This document shows, in pieces, positions 16,401-24,521 of a stretch of 64,000 nucleotides of DNA (positions within the stretch are counted from its first letter, which is position 1; each line of letters begins with the position of its first letter). The DNA is from Xanthobacter oligotrophicus. Lineage in GTDB: Bacteria > Pseudomonadota > Alphaproteobacteria > Rhizobiales > Xanthobacteraceae. A program made the translations under genes and the position numbers. The notes below the pieces were generated by a model. The model saw only the letters and a program-made list of their open reading frames with translations, searched no databases and was not told where the DNA came from. The stretch lies in NCBI RefSeq assembly GCF_008364685.1, contig NZ_VTTL01000001.1:372001-436000 (forward strand), read 5' to 3'.

Positions 16401-19373
16401 TCCGCTGCCACGTGGCCCCTGCGGCTCCTCCAGCAGTCGAAGGTGCGCAACCTGCTGGCCACCTATGCCACCTCCGGCAAGCCGGAACCGCAGCAGGTGC
16501 TGCCGCTGCTGCGGCGCATGCAGGCGTTGATGAAGGAGATCGCAGAAAGTCCTCTCGCCGGCCGGTCGGTACCGTTCGCGGGAGCCGACAGTGACGTGAA
16601 GGCCATCGGCGCCCTGATCGAACGGGCGCGGGTGCTGCGCGACGCCTTCTTCGCCCTCACCCTGCCCGAGGCGGAGGCTGACGCGGCGGTGGGATCGTTC
16701 GGAGCGCTCGTGACCGGCGGAACGGATGCCTATGGCGTCACGGCTGCCGGCCGGGGCTTGCGCGCGGCGCTCACCGCGTTCACGGCGCAGGCCGATACGT
16801 TCGCCGCCGTGGCGGGATGTCCGCGCGCCGCCATCGCCGAGGCCGGGAGCCTGTCCGACCTCGCAGGGGCGATGGTGGAGCTGATCGCCGCCAAAGGCGC
16901 GCTGGCCGATTGGACCACATGGCTGGGGGTGCGGCAGACGGCCCTTGCCCACGGGCTCGGTGCCCTGGTGGAGGCGCTTGAAGCCGGGGCGCTGGCGCCG
17001 GGCGCGACCGCGGCGGCGTTCCGCCTTGCCTACGCGCGCTGGTGGCTCCCGCTTGCCCTCGATGCCGACCCGGTGTTGCGCCGGTTCCGGCGCCACCAGC
17101 ACGACCACGCCATCGGCGATTTCCGCCGGCTGGACGATTTGGTCCGCGCCCATGTTGCCGAGCACGTGAGCCGCTGCATCAATCACGGGTTGCCGGCGAT
17201 GCAGGCCGTGCCGCCCAACTCCGAACTCGGCCGCCTGCGTCACCAGATGACGCTGCAGCGCCCGAGCAGGTCCATCCGCGACATGATCGGCGCCCTGCCC
17301 CAGACCTTCGGCAAGCTCGCCCCGTGCATGCTGATGTCACCCCTGTCCATCGCCCAGTATCTGCCCGCCGGCCATGCGCTGTTCGACGTGGTGATCTTCG
17401 ACGAGGCCTCCCAGATCACCACCTGGGACGCGGTGGGGGCCATCGCGCGCGGACGGCAGACCATCATCGTCGGCGACCCCAAGCAGCTGCCCCCGACCAA
17501 CTTCTTCGGCCGCAACGAGGACGAGGAGGAGGACGAGGAGGTCCAGCGCGACCTGGAGAGCATTCTGGACGAGGCCCGGGCCTCCGGCCTGCCGGTGCGC
17601 CTGCTGAGCTGGCATTACCGCAGCCGGCACGAGGCGCTCATCGCCTTCTCCAACCACCACTATTACGGCAACCGCCTCATCACCTTCCCGTCGCCGGAGG
17701 TGGAGGACAAGGCGGTGAAGCTCCACGCCGTTCCCGACGGCGTCTATGATCGCGGCAAGAGCCGCACCAACCTGATCGAGGCGCGCGCCGTGGCCGAGGC
17801 GGCGGTGGCCCGCATGCGCGCCTGGGCGGCCCTGCCGGAGAAGGCGCGGCCGACCCTCGGCATCATCACCTTCAACGCCCTCCAGCAGGCGCTCATCCAG
17901 GACCTCCTGGACGCGGCGCGGGCCGAGGCTCCGGAGATCGAGTGGTTCTTCTCCGACGATCGCTACGAGCCGGTCATCGTGAAGAATCTGGAGAATGTGC
18001 AGGGCGACGAGCGCGACGTCATGTTCTTCTCCATTACCTTCACCAAGGATGCCGCTGGGGCACGCCGCGTCGATTTCGGCGCGCTGAACCGCGAGGGCGG
18101 CGAACGGCGGCTTAACGTCGCCGTCACCCGGGCGCGGCAGGAGCTGGTGGTGTTCTCCGGCACCCGCGCGGAGGACATCGATCTCGACCGCACCAAGGCC
18201 CTCGGCGTGCACCATCTCAAGGCCTTCCTGGACTTTGCCGCCCGCGGGGCGGTGGCGCTGGCGGGGCAGGATCGCGGGTCGCAGGGCGGCTACGAATCGC
18301 CGTTCGAGGAGGCGGTGGCCGAGGCGCTCGTCGCCCGGGGCTGGCATGTGGTGCCGCAGGTCGGCGTCTCCGGCTTCCGCATCGACCTCGGCGTCAAGCA
18401 CCCGGAGCAGGGCGGCCGCTATCTCGCCGGCATCGAATGCGACGGCGCCACCTACCATCGCTCGGCCACCGCCCGCGACCGGGACAAGGTGCGCGAGGAA
18501 GTGCTTCGCGGCCTCGGGTGGGACATCCTGCGGGTCTGGTCCACCGACTGGTGGATCAACCGCGAGGAGGCCATCGCGCGGCTCGATCTGGCGCTGACCG
18601 AACTTATGGCCAGAAGCCGCGCCGAGGCACCGCAACAGCAGCTCGACAGCGCAGCGCAGACCCGCTGGGATCTGGGCACGGCGGTCGATCCCACGGCCGT
18701 CGCTGCGGACGAGACAACGGAACAGCCGGCACCGGATGAGCCGGATCCGGAAGAGACCGAAGAGTTGGAGACGGTGGCCGAGGGGCCGCTGAGGGACATG
18801 CTGGCGCCTGACGCAGCAGATCCTTCGGCAGCCGCTACCGTATTTTCAGGTTCGGGCCTGCCGCCGGACGGCCTTGCCGGTGCGCCGGTCTACCGCCCCG
18901 CGGACCTGTCCGGTTTTGCCGCCGATGCCGCGCAATTCTACGAGGACAGCTATGGGCCGCGTCTGGCCGCCATGGTGGAGGCGGTGCTGAACGCCGAGGC
19001 CCCGGTCCGCGAGGATGTGCTCGCCCAGCGGATCGCACGGGCCCATGGCTGGCTGCGCACCGGCTCACGCATCAAGGCCCAGATCGCTCTGCATCTGGCT
19101 TCGGTGGAGCGCACGCGCGAGACCACCGGCGATTTCCTGTGGCTGTCCGGCACGGTGTGCGAGCGCCTCCCCTTCCGCACATCGCCGGACGCGGCGCGCA
19201 GGGGGGTCGATGAAATCCCCCTTGCGGAACTCGTCTTCCTGGCATCCAACCACCCCAGGCTCTGGGAGGCCAGGGATCCGCCCCTGGCGCTCGCGCGCAG
19301 CATCGGCATCGAGCGCCTCGGCAGGGAGGCCCGCATGCGCCTTCACCTGGCCATCGCCCGGGTCGTGCCGTGA
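13413..19373 (+). CDS. Giant DUF4011-helicase-nuclease-DUF3320 protein (Hhe-like defence candidate)
   Basis: This 1986-residue protein starts at GTG 13413. An N-terminal beta-rich region (about 1-370) is followed by a DUF4011-type segment marked by KLLDLTLRNRLLNFRD near residue 395. A superfamily 1 helicase core has Walker A GPPGTGKS at 701-708, Walker B DEASQ at 1330-1334 and LNVAVTRARQELVVFSG as motif VI near 1570. A Vsr/MTES_1575-type nuclease domain (about 1625-1735) shows Glu1628, Asp1658 and the ECDG set at 1675-1678. A C-terminal DUF3320 ends the chain. This order matches the single-gene DUF4011-helicase-Vsr (Hhe) system reported as antiphage. It stands alone beside tRNA-His. Housekeeping nucleic-acid repair is the alternative. 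Confidence 0.85.
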   Translation: MAGEIEDSVALAEGAAAEVGIVADLASSFTFASHQNAVPVLRGLTLTNTTEVHLTGCRLEVTSAPPFVRARSWTVDRLAPGDTLALSDRRLDLDPAYLDGLDEAERGEVRFVLRRGEEILAEARSEVRLLARDEWGGVADMAQLLPAFVMPNDPAISRLLRAASDKLAEHKLPPGMDGYQSNDPRRVRLLAAALYSAIAAQDTHYAEPPASFERRGQKIRRPSIIADTGLATCLDTTVLFAAAFEAAGLNPVLLLFEGHAAAGVWLAKRTLPEAVTSDVMELRKALAANELMVFETTAITRRPVLSIDQAHAALLPRLSPEREHEFRAAIDVRRLRDGGIAPLATHMAAPAGGEGPRGPIDVPLPGLGGEPQPEPPAIEPKPATPQDRIARWQKKLLDLTLRNRLLNFRDGKKTVPFLCTDVAYLEDRLAGGAGIRIICLPEQNPLGERDAGTYRDQRGEDLDRRYAAEALGRDELPSPLASRDLEARLVDLYREVKNDLAEGGTNTLFLAVGFLRWRRAGEARIYRAPLLLVPVRLERTAATARFTLRFHEDEPRFNATLLKFLEEEFELRLPQFEGDLPTDDAGIDVLRLLAEVRRAVRDVPGMEVADETALATFSFAKYLMWKDLVDRTDLLRQNRVVRHLIDTPEESFPGIGVPAPEEKDLDRAFAPTDIVSLLPADSSQSVASLMAARGHDMVLIGPPGTGKSQTIANMIAHCLSVGKTVLFVAEKAAALSVVHRRLREHGLGPHCLELHSSKADRKSFLAQLKASWEHGNARDDGAWTAANRDLGLRRDELNAYVAALHRPCANGLSIYAALGLVLRDEAKVVPELRFSSSETHDPQMLRALEDLADKLGRTYAAAGVRPALSFVRAADWSNAWQQQLLAAALALKGASDALDSAFQGFRSALGLQASPGSLPAEIERFAALSKAIEDCAGADHTILFEPDFEDLAPALRALETAVSAVRAVEGEIAGRFARAEIARIPVDDIERDWRMASAATWPLRLLQQSKVRNLLATYATSGKPEPQQVLPLLRRMQALMKEIAESPLAGRSVPFAGADSDVKAIGALIERARVLRDAFFALTLPEAEADAAVGSFGALVTGGTDAYGVTAAGRGLRAALTAFTAQADTFAAVAGCPRAAIAEAGSLSDLAGAMVELIAAKGALADWTTWLGVRQTALAHGLGALVEALEAGALAPGATAAAFRLAYARWWLPLALDADPVLRRFRRHQHDHAIGDFRRLDDLVRAHVAEHVSRCINHGLPAMQAVPPNSELGRLRHQMTLQRPSRSIRDMIGALPQTFGKLAPCMLMSPLSIAQYLPAGHALFDVVIFDEASQITTWDAVGAIARGRQTIIVGDPKQLPPTNFFGRNEDEEEDEEVQRDLESILDEARASGLPVRLLSWHYRSRHEALIAFSNHHYYGNRLITFPSPEVEDKAVKLHAVPDGVYDRGKSRTNLIEARAVAEAAVARMRAWAALPEKARPTLGIITFNALQQALIQDLLDAARAEAPEIEWFFSDDRYEPVIVKNLENVQGDERDVMFFSITFTKDAAGARRVDFGALNREGGERRLNVAVTRARQELVVFSGTRAEDIDLDRTKALGVHHLKAFLDFAARGAVALAGQDRGSQGGYESPFEEAVAEALVARGWHVVPQVGVSGFRIDLGVKHPEQGGRYLAGIECDGATYHRSATARDRDKVREEVLRGLGWDILRVWSTDWWINREEAIARLDLALTELMARSRAEAPQQQLDSAAQTRWDLGTAVDPTAVAADETTEQPAPDEPDPEETEELETVAEGPLRDMLAPDAADPSAAATVFSGSGLPPDGLAGAPVYRPADLSGFAADAAQFYEDSYGPRLAAMVEAVLNAEAPVREDVLAQRIARAHGWLRTGSRIKAQIALHLASVERTRETTGDFLWLSGTVCERLPFRTSPDAARRGVDEIPLAELVFLASNHPRLWEARDPPLALARSIGIERLGREARMRLHLAIARVVP

Positions 19374-19400
19374 GGACGAGCGTGGAAGGGACGGGCCGCC

Positions 19401-20807
19401 TCACGAGACCTTCGGGGGGCGGTTGTAACCCGGCGGCTGGGTCCGCTCGAACGCCGCCGCCGCGCGCACCACATCGTCCTCGCAATGGGAGCGACCGACG
19501 ATCTGGAGGCCGATGGGCATGCCCTCCGGCGACAGGCCGGCGCACACCGCCCCGGCGGGCTGGCCGGTGAGGTTGAAGGGATAGGTGTAGAACACCCACG
19601 ACACGAGGTTGCGGTCCTCCAGCCCCTCCGGCAGGTTGCGGCCGGCCTCCAGCGCGCTCACCGGCAGCACCGGCGAGATGAGCAGGTCGTAGCGCTCGAA
19701 GAACAGCCGCATCTTCTCGCGCAGGGCGTAGCGGGCGAAGACGCTGGCGTAATAGCTCTTCATTTCCTGGCCGAGGGCCGGCATCAGGATGTCCGCCACC
19801 GCCGGGTCCAGAAGCTCACGCCGGTTTTCCAGCACGTCGCGCAGGCGGGTGCCCACTCCGGCGTAAAATTCCGCCGTCCACAGGTCGGCGGGGTCGGTGT
19901 CGAACACCTGCTCCACCTGTTCCACATGACAGCCCAGCGCCTCGAAGGTGCGGGCGGCGCGGGCGGTGGCCTCGACAACCTCGGGCGCGGGGCGGGCGTA
20001 GCCGAAGGTGGGGCTGTAGGCGATGCGCATGCCGGCCACTGAGGCCCGCGCCGCGCCCATCACGTCCGGCACCGGGCCGGCGACGGCGAAGGGATCGAGC
20101 CGGTCGTGCCCGGCCACGGCGGAAAACAGCAGCGCCGCATCCGCCATGGAACGGGCGATGGGTCCCACATGGGCGAGTGTCGGCGTCGCAGACGTGGGCC
20201 ACACCGGCACCCGGCCGAACTGGCCTTTCAGGCCCGACAACCCGCTGAAGGCGCAGGGAATGCGGATGGAGCCGCCGCCATCGGTGCCCAGCGCGAACGG
20301 GGTGATGCCCGCCGCCACCGAGGCCGCCGCCCCCGCGCTCGACCCGCCCGGCGTCATGGCGAGGTTCCACGGGTTGCGGGTGATGCCGGTGAGCGGGCTG
20401 TCGCCGATGGGCTTGCAGCCGAATTCGCTGGTGGTGGTCTTGCCGATGAGAATGCCGCCCTGGGCCTTCGCCCGCTCCACGGCGGGGGCGTCCACCTCGG
20501 CGATATTGTCGGCCATGGCGCGGGAGCCGGAGGCATAGGGCGCGCCCTTCACCGCCATCAGGTCCTTGGCGGAAAACGGCAGGCCGTGGATGAGGCCCAG
20601 CGGCGCGCCCTTCATCACCGCATCCTCGGCGACGCGGGCGGCGGCCATGGCCTCCTCCTCCAGGATGACGAAGAAGGCGTTGAGGGTCGGCTGGGTGGCG
20701 ATGGCGCGGTCGAGGGCGCGGCGTGTCAGCTCCACCGGGGAGACTTCGCGCCGGGCCACCATCCCGCGCAGGGCGAGGGCGCTCAGGGTGTCGAACTCGG
20801 CGGACAT
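19401..20807 (-). CDS. Amidase signature family hydrolase
   Basis: This 468-residue protein belongs to the amidase signature family. The catalytic Lys lies in LPFSAKDLMAVKG near residue 80. The cis-Ser is in the GGSSAGAAASVAAG loop and the nucleophilic Ser in TDGGGSIRIPCAFSG, giving the Ser-cisSer-Lys triad. The length is normal for the family. It converges with the helicase gene, 27 nt separating the two stops, and its start lies beyond a repeat element from the cyclase gene. It may belong functionally to the neighbouring amide-import module. Substrates in the family range from simple amides to Glu-tRNA(Gln); no GatB or GatC gene is adjacent, so a catabolic role is favoured. Confidence 0.88.
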   Translation of the reverse strand: MSAEFDTLSALALRGMVARREVSPVELTRRALDRAIATQPTLNAFFVILEEEAMAAARVAEDAVMKGAPLGLIHGLPFSAKDLMAVKGAPYASGSRAMADNIAEVDAPAVERAKAQGGILIGKTTTSEFGCKPIGDSPLTGITRNPWNLAMTPGGSSAGAAASVAAGITPFALGTDGGGSIRIPCAFSGLSGLKGQFGRVPVWPTSATPTLAHVGPIARSMADAALLFSAVAGHDRLDPFAVAGPVPDVMGAARASVAGMRIAYSPTFGYARPAPEVVEATARAARTFEALGCHVEQVEQVFDTDPADLWTAEFYAGVGTRLRDVLENRRELLDPAVADILMPALGQEMKSYYASVFARYALREKMRLFFERYDLLISPVLPVSALEAGRNLPEGLEDRNLVSWVFYTYPFNLTGQPAGAVCAGLSPEGMPIGLQIVGRSHCEDDVVRAAAAFERTQPPGYNRPPKVS

Positions 20808-20967
20808 CAGGCTGCTCCGGCGCGGATTTTATTTGAGGGTCGTTGAAAATTTACATAAGGCATAGTCGCAATCCCCCCCGTCATGCCCGGGCTTGTCCCG
20901 GGCATCCACGCCGAACCGCTTGGTAAAACATGCGAATATCGTTCCCGGCCGCTCCGCGTGGATGGCC

Positions 20968-20991
20968 GGAACCCGCATGTTTGCGGGTTCC
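20968..20991. repeat. REP-like hairpin, ATGTTT loop
   Basis: GGAACCCGC and GCGGGTTCC form a 9-bp stem around loop ATGTTT. The loop is shared with the hairpins at 44930-44953, 49878-49903 and 50114-50139, while the stem sequence differs. Confidence 0.7.
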
Positions 20992-21003
20992 GTTCTCAGG
21001 GAC

Positions 21004-21027
21004 GGAAGTCGGCAACACCCGACTTCC
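21004..21027. repeat. REP-like hairpin, CAACAC loop
   Basis: GGAAGTCGG and CCGACTTCC form a 9-bp stem around loop CAACAC. It lies 12 nt after the ATGTTT-loop hairpin, in the same relative order as the pairs at 44930-45204 and, inverted, at 49842-49903. Confidence 0.7.
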
Positions 21028-21205
21028 GGGACAAGCCCGGCCACGACGATGGTAAATCGCCCGCGAGGTGTGCGCTGCCATCTGAGCGAATTTCCAAACA
21101 GGCTCTTAGCGTTGGACCACGAAGGGAGTACTGCTGGATGGCCGACAGTGACCATCCAGCAGACCCATACGTCTCAGTCAGGGCAGAAGAGACGTATTCG
21201 CAAGC

Positions 21206-21901
21206 TCAATTGAGGACGGCGAAGGCGCGCACCGGCGATCCGGAGCCGCCCTTGAACTTCAGCGGCACGCCGAAGAACTGGAACTCGCCCTTGCCCACCA
21301 GTTCCTCCAGATTCACCAGCCATTCCCAGTGGCTCATGCCGAGTTCGCGGCACAGGCGGTGCTGGGCAAAGATGTTGTCGGTGGGCTTGTCGGTGGAGGG
21401 GCCTTCGACCCCCTGCATCATCGAGCCGCGCGCGTAGAGCCACTTGGTGGCTTCCACCGTCAGCAGCGGGTTCTTCCACACGGAATCCAGGCTCGGATAA
21501 TTGCGGGCGTGGAAGCCGGTGCACAGCAGCACGATGTGGCCGTCCACCTTCACGCCGGCGGCCGCCTCGGCCTTCTCCAGATCCTCGTCGGTGATGTCGC
21601 CGAGGTCGGGGATGTGGCGCAGGTCGAAGCACACCGCCTTGCCCATGAACATGTCGAGGGGCATCTCGTCGATGGAGGCGCCGTCCGGCTTCACATGGCG
21701 ATAGGCGTCCACATGGGTGCCCACATGGTCGAGCATGGCGATGAAATTGGTCTGGAAGGTCATGGCGTCGCCGGGCACGCCGAGGCCGAAGGCCTTGGAG
21801 CTTTCGTGGCTGAGGTGGGTGGTGATCACCGGGCGCTGAAACAGCTTGTGGGCGGGCATATTGTCTTCGATGAGCAGGCTGAGGTCGACAATTCTGGACA
21901 T
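21206..21901 (-). CDS. Cyclase-family (kynurenine formamidase-like) metal hydrolase
   Basis: This 231-residue protein belongs to the cyclase/KynB-like family. The metal-binding signature is LDHVGTHVDAYRH near residues 56-68, and the downstream His and Glu positions fit the fold. ATG 21901 is selected because AAGGAGCCCCC precedes it and MSRIVDLSLLIEDNMP is the usual N-terminus; the ATG at 21931 is not preceded by a good site. Family members hydrolyse N-formyl or cyclic amides and isatin-like substrates. The gene follows livF by 41 nt on the same strand, so it probably shares the transporter transcript and acts on the imported amide. A kynurenine pathway role is unlikely without kynA or kynU nearby. 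Confidence 0.83.
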   Translation of the reverse strand: MSRIVDLSLLIEDNMPAHKLFQRPVITTHLSHESSKAFGLGVPGDAMTFQTNFIAMLDHVGTHVDAYRHVKPDGASIDEMPLDMFMGKAVCFDLRHIPDLGDITDEDLEKAEAAAGVKVDGHIVLLCTGFHARNYPSLDSVWKNPLLTVEATKWLYARGSMMQGVEGPSTDKPTDNIFAQHRLCRELGMSHWEWLVNLEELVGKGEFQFFGVPLKFKGGSGSPVRAFAVLN

Positions 21902-21942
21902 GGGGGCTCCTTGGACTGGATCGACTTGCAAAAAGATGAGAC

Positions 21943-22701
21943 TCAGGCCGCCGGTTTCTTGCGGCCGAGGAAGGCTTCCATCACCTCGGGATCGCGGGCG
22001 AGCACCCGGCTCGACCCCTCCCGCGCGACGCGGCCGTTGGCGATGACATAGGCATGGTCGGCGATGGCGAGCGCATAGGAGGCGAGCTGCTCCACCAGCA
22101 GGATGGTGAGGCCGGCCTTGTTGAGGGCGGACAGCACGCCCATGAGCTGGTCGACGATCTTGGGCGCAAGGCCCAGCGACAATTCGTCGATGATGAGCAA
22201 TTGCGGCTCGGCCATCAGCCCGCGGGCGATGGCCAGCATCTGCTGCTCGCCGCCGGACATGGAGCCGGCCTGCTGGCCGAGGCGCTCCTTCAGGCGCGGG
22301 AACAGCTCCAGTACCTTGTCGCGGGTCTGCTTCGCCCGCCCGCCCTTGAGGCCGCCATGGACGTAGGCGCCGAGGATGAGATTGTCCTCCACGCTCTGGT
22401 CGGGGAAAATCAGCCGCCCTTCCGGCACCATGACGAGGCCCTGCCCCACCTTGGCGTGGGCGCTCATGCGGGTGGTGTCTGCGCCACGGAACAGCACCTT
22501 GCCGCCGGAGGGGGCGACGAGGCCCGTCGCCCCCTTCACCATGGAGGACTTGCCGGCGCCGTTGTTGCCGATGACCGCCACCAGCTGGCCGCGCTTCACC
22601 TGAAGCGAGATGTCGCGCACCGCCACTGCCGCGCCGTAGCGCAATTCCATGGACTGGATGTCGAGCAGCACGTCGGCGGGGCTGATCTCTTGGGTGGTCA
22701 T
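21943..22701 (-). CDS. livF: Branched-chain amino acid/amide ABC transporter ATP-binding protein LivF
   Basis: This 252-residue ATPase has Walker A GNNGAGKSS near residue 45, the signature MSGGEQQML, and the LivF-type Walker B LIIDELSLGLAP. ATG 22701 is used because GGAGGTGACGGC precedes it; the longer frame reads through the fused LivG gene. The start overlaps the upstream stop as ATGA, giving translational coupling. It energises import with the LivG half of the fusion protein. The C-terminal ERKxxA-like tail is normal. The substrate is not necessarily an amino acid, given the amidases and amidohydrolase around it. Confidence 0.92.
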   Translation of the reverse strand: MTTQEISPADVLLDIQSMELRYGAAVAVRDISLQVKRGQLVAVIGNNGAGKSSMVKGATGLVAPSGGKVLFRGADTTRMSAHAKVGQGLVMVPEGRLIFPDQSVEDNLILGAYVHGGLKGGRAKQTRDKVLELFPRLKERLGQQAGSMSGGEQQMLAIARGLMAEPQLLIIDELSLGLAPKIVDQLMGVLSALNKAGLTILLVEQLASYALAIADHAYVIANGRVAREGSSRVLARDPEVMEAFLGRKKPAA

Positions 22702-24521
22702 GCCGTCACCTCCGCATCCGGGGCGTGATCGTGGCTGGCGTGGTCGAGAGAGGTGCCGAAATAGGCCTCGATGACGCGCGGGTTCTCCTGCACCACGGCG
22801 GGGGTGTCGCTGGCGATCACCTGGCCATAGTCCAGCACGGTCACCGTGTCGGCCACCGCCATGATGAGCTCCACATGGTGCTCGATGAGCAGCACCGAGA
22901 CCCCCAGCGCCGCGATGCGCCGGATCATGGCCTCCAGCTCGTCGATCTCCTGGGTGGTGAGCCCGGCAGCGGGCTCGTCCAGCAGCAGCAGGCGCGGCCG
23001 CGCCGCCAGCGCCCGGGCGATCTCCAGCCGCCGCTGAAGGCCGAAGGGGAGGAAGCGGGCCTCCTCGTTGGCATAATCCTGAAGCCCCACGAACACGAGC
23101 AGGCCGATGGCGGCGCGCCGGCATTCATCGTCCTGCCGCCGCATGGCGCCGGTGCGCAGCAGCGCGGCGAGAAGCCCGTAACCGAGGCGCTGCTGGTAGC
23201 CCACCATCACGTTCTCCAGCACGGTCATCTCGCCGAACAATTCGGTGTTCTGGAAGGTGCGGGAGAGGCCGGCGCGGGCGATCTCGTGGGAGGCCTTGCC
23301 GGCCAGCTGGATGCCGTCCAGCTCAAAGGCGCCCTCGCTCGGCTGGTAGAAGCCGGAGATGGTGTTGACGAAGGTGGACTTGCCGGCGCCGTTCGGCCCG
23401 ATGAGGGCATGCACCTCGCCGGGCTTCACCCGCAGCGAGGCTTTCGCCAGCGCCGTGAGCCCACCGAACCGCACCGTGAGTTCGCGCGCCACCAGCTCGG
23501 ATTTCTGCGCGCGGGGATCGAGCCGCAATGTGTCCTCTGCCGGCAGGCCTTCGGATGCCGGAACCGCGCGCGGCACCGGCACCAGCCGCTTCAGGCCGGC
23601 GGCCAGCGAGCCCATGATGCCGCGCGGCATGACGAACATGACGATGAGCAGCAGCGCGCCATAGGCGAACTTCTGCCACACCGCGAAGTCCTGCAGGTAT
23701 TCCGGCAGATAGGTGAGGATATAGGCGCCCAGCACCGGCCCGAAGGTGGAGGCCGCCCCACCCAGGATCACCATGAGCAGGAAGCGCACGCTGTCCGAGA
23801 AGGTGAAGATGTCGGGCGAGATGTAGGAATTGAGGAAGGCGTAGAAGGTACCGGCAAGGCCCGCCGTCACCGCCGCCGCCACGAAGGCCAGCGTGCGCAT
23901 GGCGGTGGCGTCCACGCCCAGCGCGCGCGCCGCGATCTCGCTCTGGGACACCGCCAGCATGGCGCGGCCATAGCGCGAGACCTTGAGATTGTGCGCGGCG
24001 GCGGTGGCGAGGAACAGCACCACCGCCAGCACGCCATAAAAGGCATAGCCGGACAGCCGCACCCCGAACGCATTGGGCGACGGGATGGAAGTGAGCCCCG
24101 TGGTGCCCCCCGTGAGCGACTGCCACTCGATGGCGACATTCTCCACGATGAGGCCGAAGGCGATGGTGACCACTGCGAGATAGACTCCGCGCACCCGCAC
24201 CGTGGGATAGGCGAGGAGCACGCCGAACCCGGCCGCCACCAGCGCAGCGATGAGGCTCGACGAGATCATGTCGAAGCCGAGCCGCGTCGCCACGATGGCG
24301 CCGGTATAGGAGCCGAGCGCGAACAGGCCCGCCTGGCCGAGGGAGACGAGACCGGTGAGCCCCACCAGCACGTTCAGACCCACGGCGATGATGCCGTAGA
24401 TCAGGAACAGCATGAACAGGCGCAGCTCATACTCGTTGCCGGAGGTGAGGGGCACGATCACCAGCATGGCCGCAAGCGCGGCAAAGCCGAGAAGGGTGAG
24501 GTGGCGGGTGAGGTGTCTCAT
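22698..24521 (-). CDS. Fused LivM permease-LivG ATPase
   Basis: This 607-residue fusion begins with a LivM-type membrane domain of about 9-10 hydrophobic segments (residues 1-330, with LNVLVGLTGLVSLGQAGLFA), then a linker and a LivG ATPase domain (about 360-607). The ATPase has Walker A GPNGAGKST near residue 372, a PFGLQRRLEIARAL signature and LLLDEPAAGL as Walker B. ATG 24521 overlaps the livH stop as ATGA. The frame is open without a stop at the junction, so the fusion is real in this sequence. A His-rich tail (HASHDHAPDAE) closes the protein. A second, independent fusion occurs at 33178-35169. Confidence 0.9.
   Translation of the reverse strand: MRHLTRHLTLLGFAALAAMLVIVPLTSGNEYELRLFMLFLIYGIIAVGLNVLVGLTGLVSLGQAGLFALGSYTGAIVATRLGFDMISSSLIAALVAAGFGVLLAYPTVRVRGVYLAVVTIAFGLIVENVAIEWQSLTGGTTGLTSIPSPNAFGVRLSGYAFYGVLAVVLFLATAAAHNLKVSRYGRAMLAVSQSEIAARALGVDATAMRTLAFVAAAVTAGLAGTFYAFLNSYISPDIFTFSDSVRFLLMVILGGAASTFGPVLGAYILTYLPEYLQDFAVWQKFAYGALLLIVMFVMPRGIMGSLAAGLKRLVPVPRAVPASEGLPAEDTLRLDPRAQKSELVARELTVRFGGLTALAKASLRVKPGEVHALIGPNGAGKSTFVNTISGFYQPSEGAFELDGIQLAGKASHEIARAGLSRTFQNTELFGEMTVLENVMVGYQQRLGYGLLAALLRTGAMRRQDDECRRAAIGLLVFVGLQDYANEEARFLPFGLQRRLEIARALAARPRLLLLDEPAAGLTTQEIDELEAMIRRIAALGVSVLLIEHHVELIMAVADTVTVLDYGQVIASDTPAVVQENPRVIEAYFGTSLDHASHDHAPDAEVTA

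Larger units (their letters stand above)
20843..21103. repeat. MITE-like element, copy B, with a nested REP pair
   Basis: This 261-bp gene-free element ends in GAGCGAATTTCCAAACAGGC at 21084-21103 and begins with the partly matching TTGAAAATTT. Inside are two inverted palindromes of the GTCATGCCCGGGC-type. The second is split by a roughly 60-bp insertion carrying the hairpins 20968-20991 and 21004-21027. Apart from that insertion it parallels 44962-45169. It fills most of the 398-bp gap between the amidase and cyclase genes; no gene is seen there. Confidence 0.7.

Noticed and set aside
13293-17243. 1316-codon open frame antisense to the helicase gene
   Set aside because: It mirrors the third-position GC pattern of the sense gene, has a low-complexity Arg/Gly/Ala/His composition and no recognisable motif or ribosome site. 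It is a shadow frame.
13083-19400. tRNA-His as an attachment site of an integrated island
   Set aside because: No integrase gene and no direct repeat of the tRNA 3' end were found after the helicase gene, so integration is not supported within the window.
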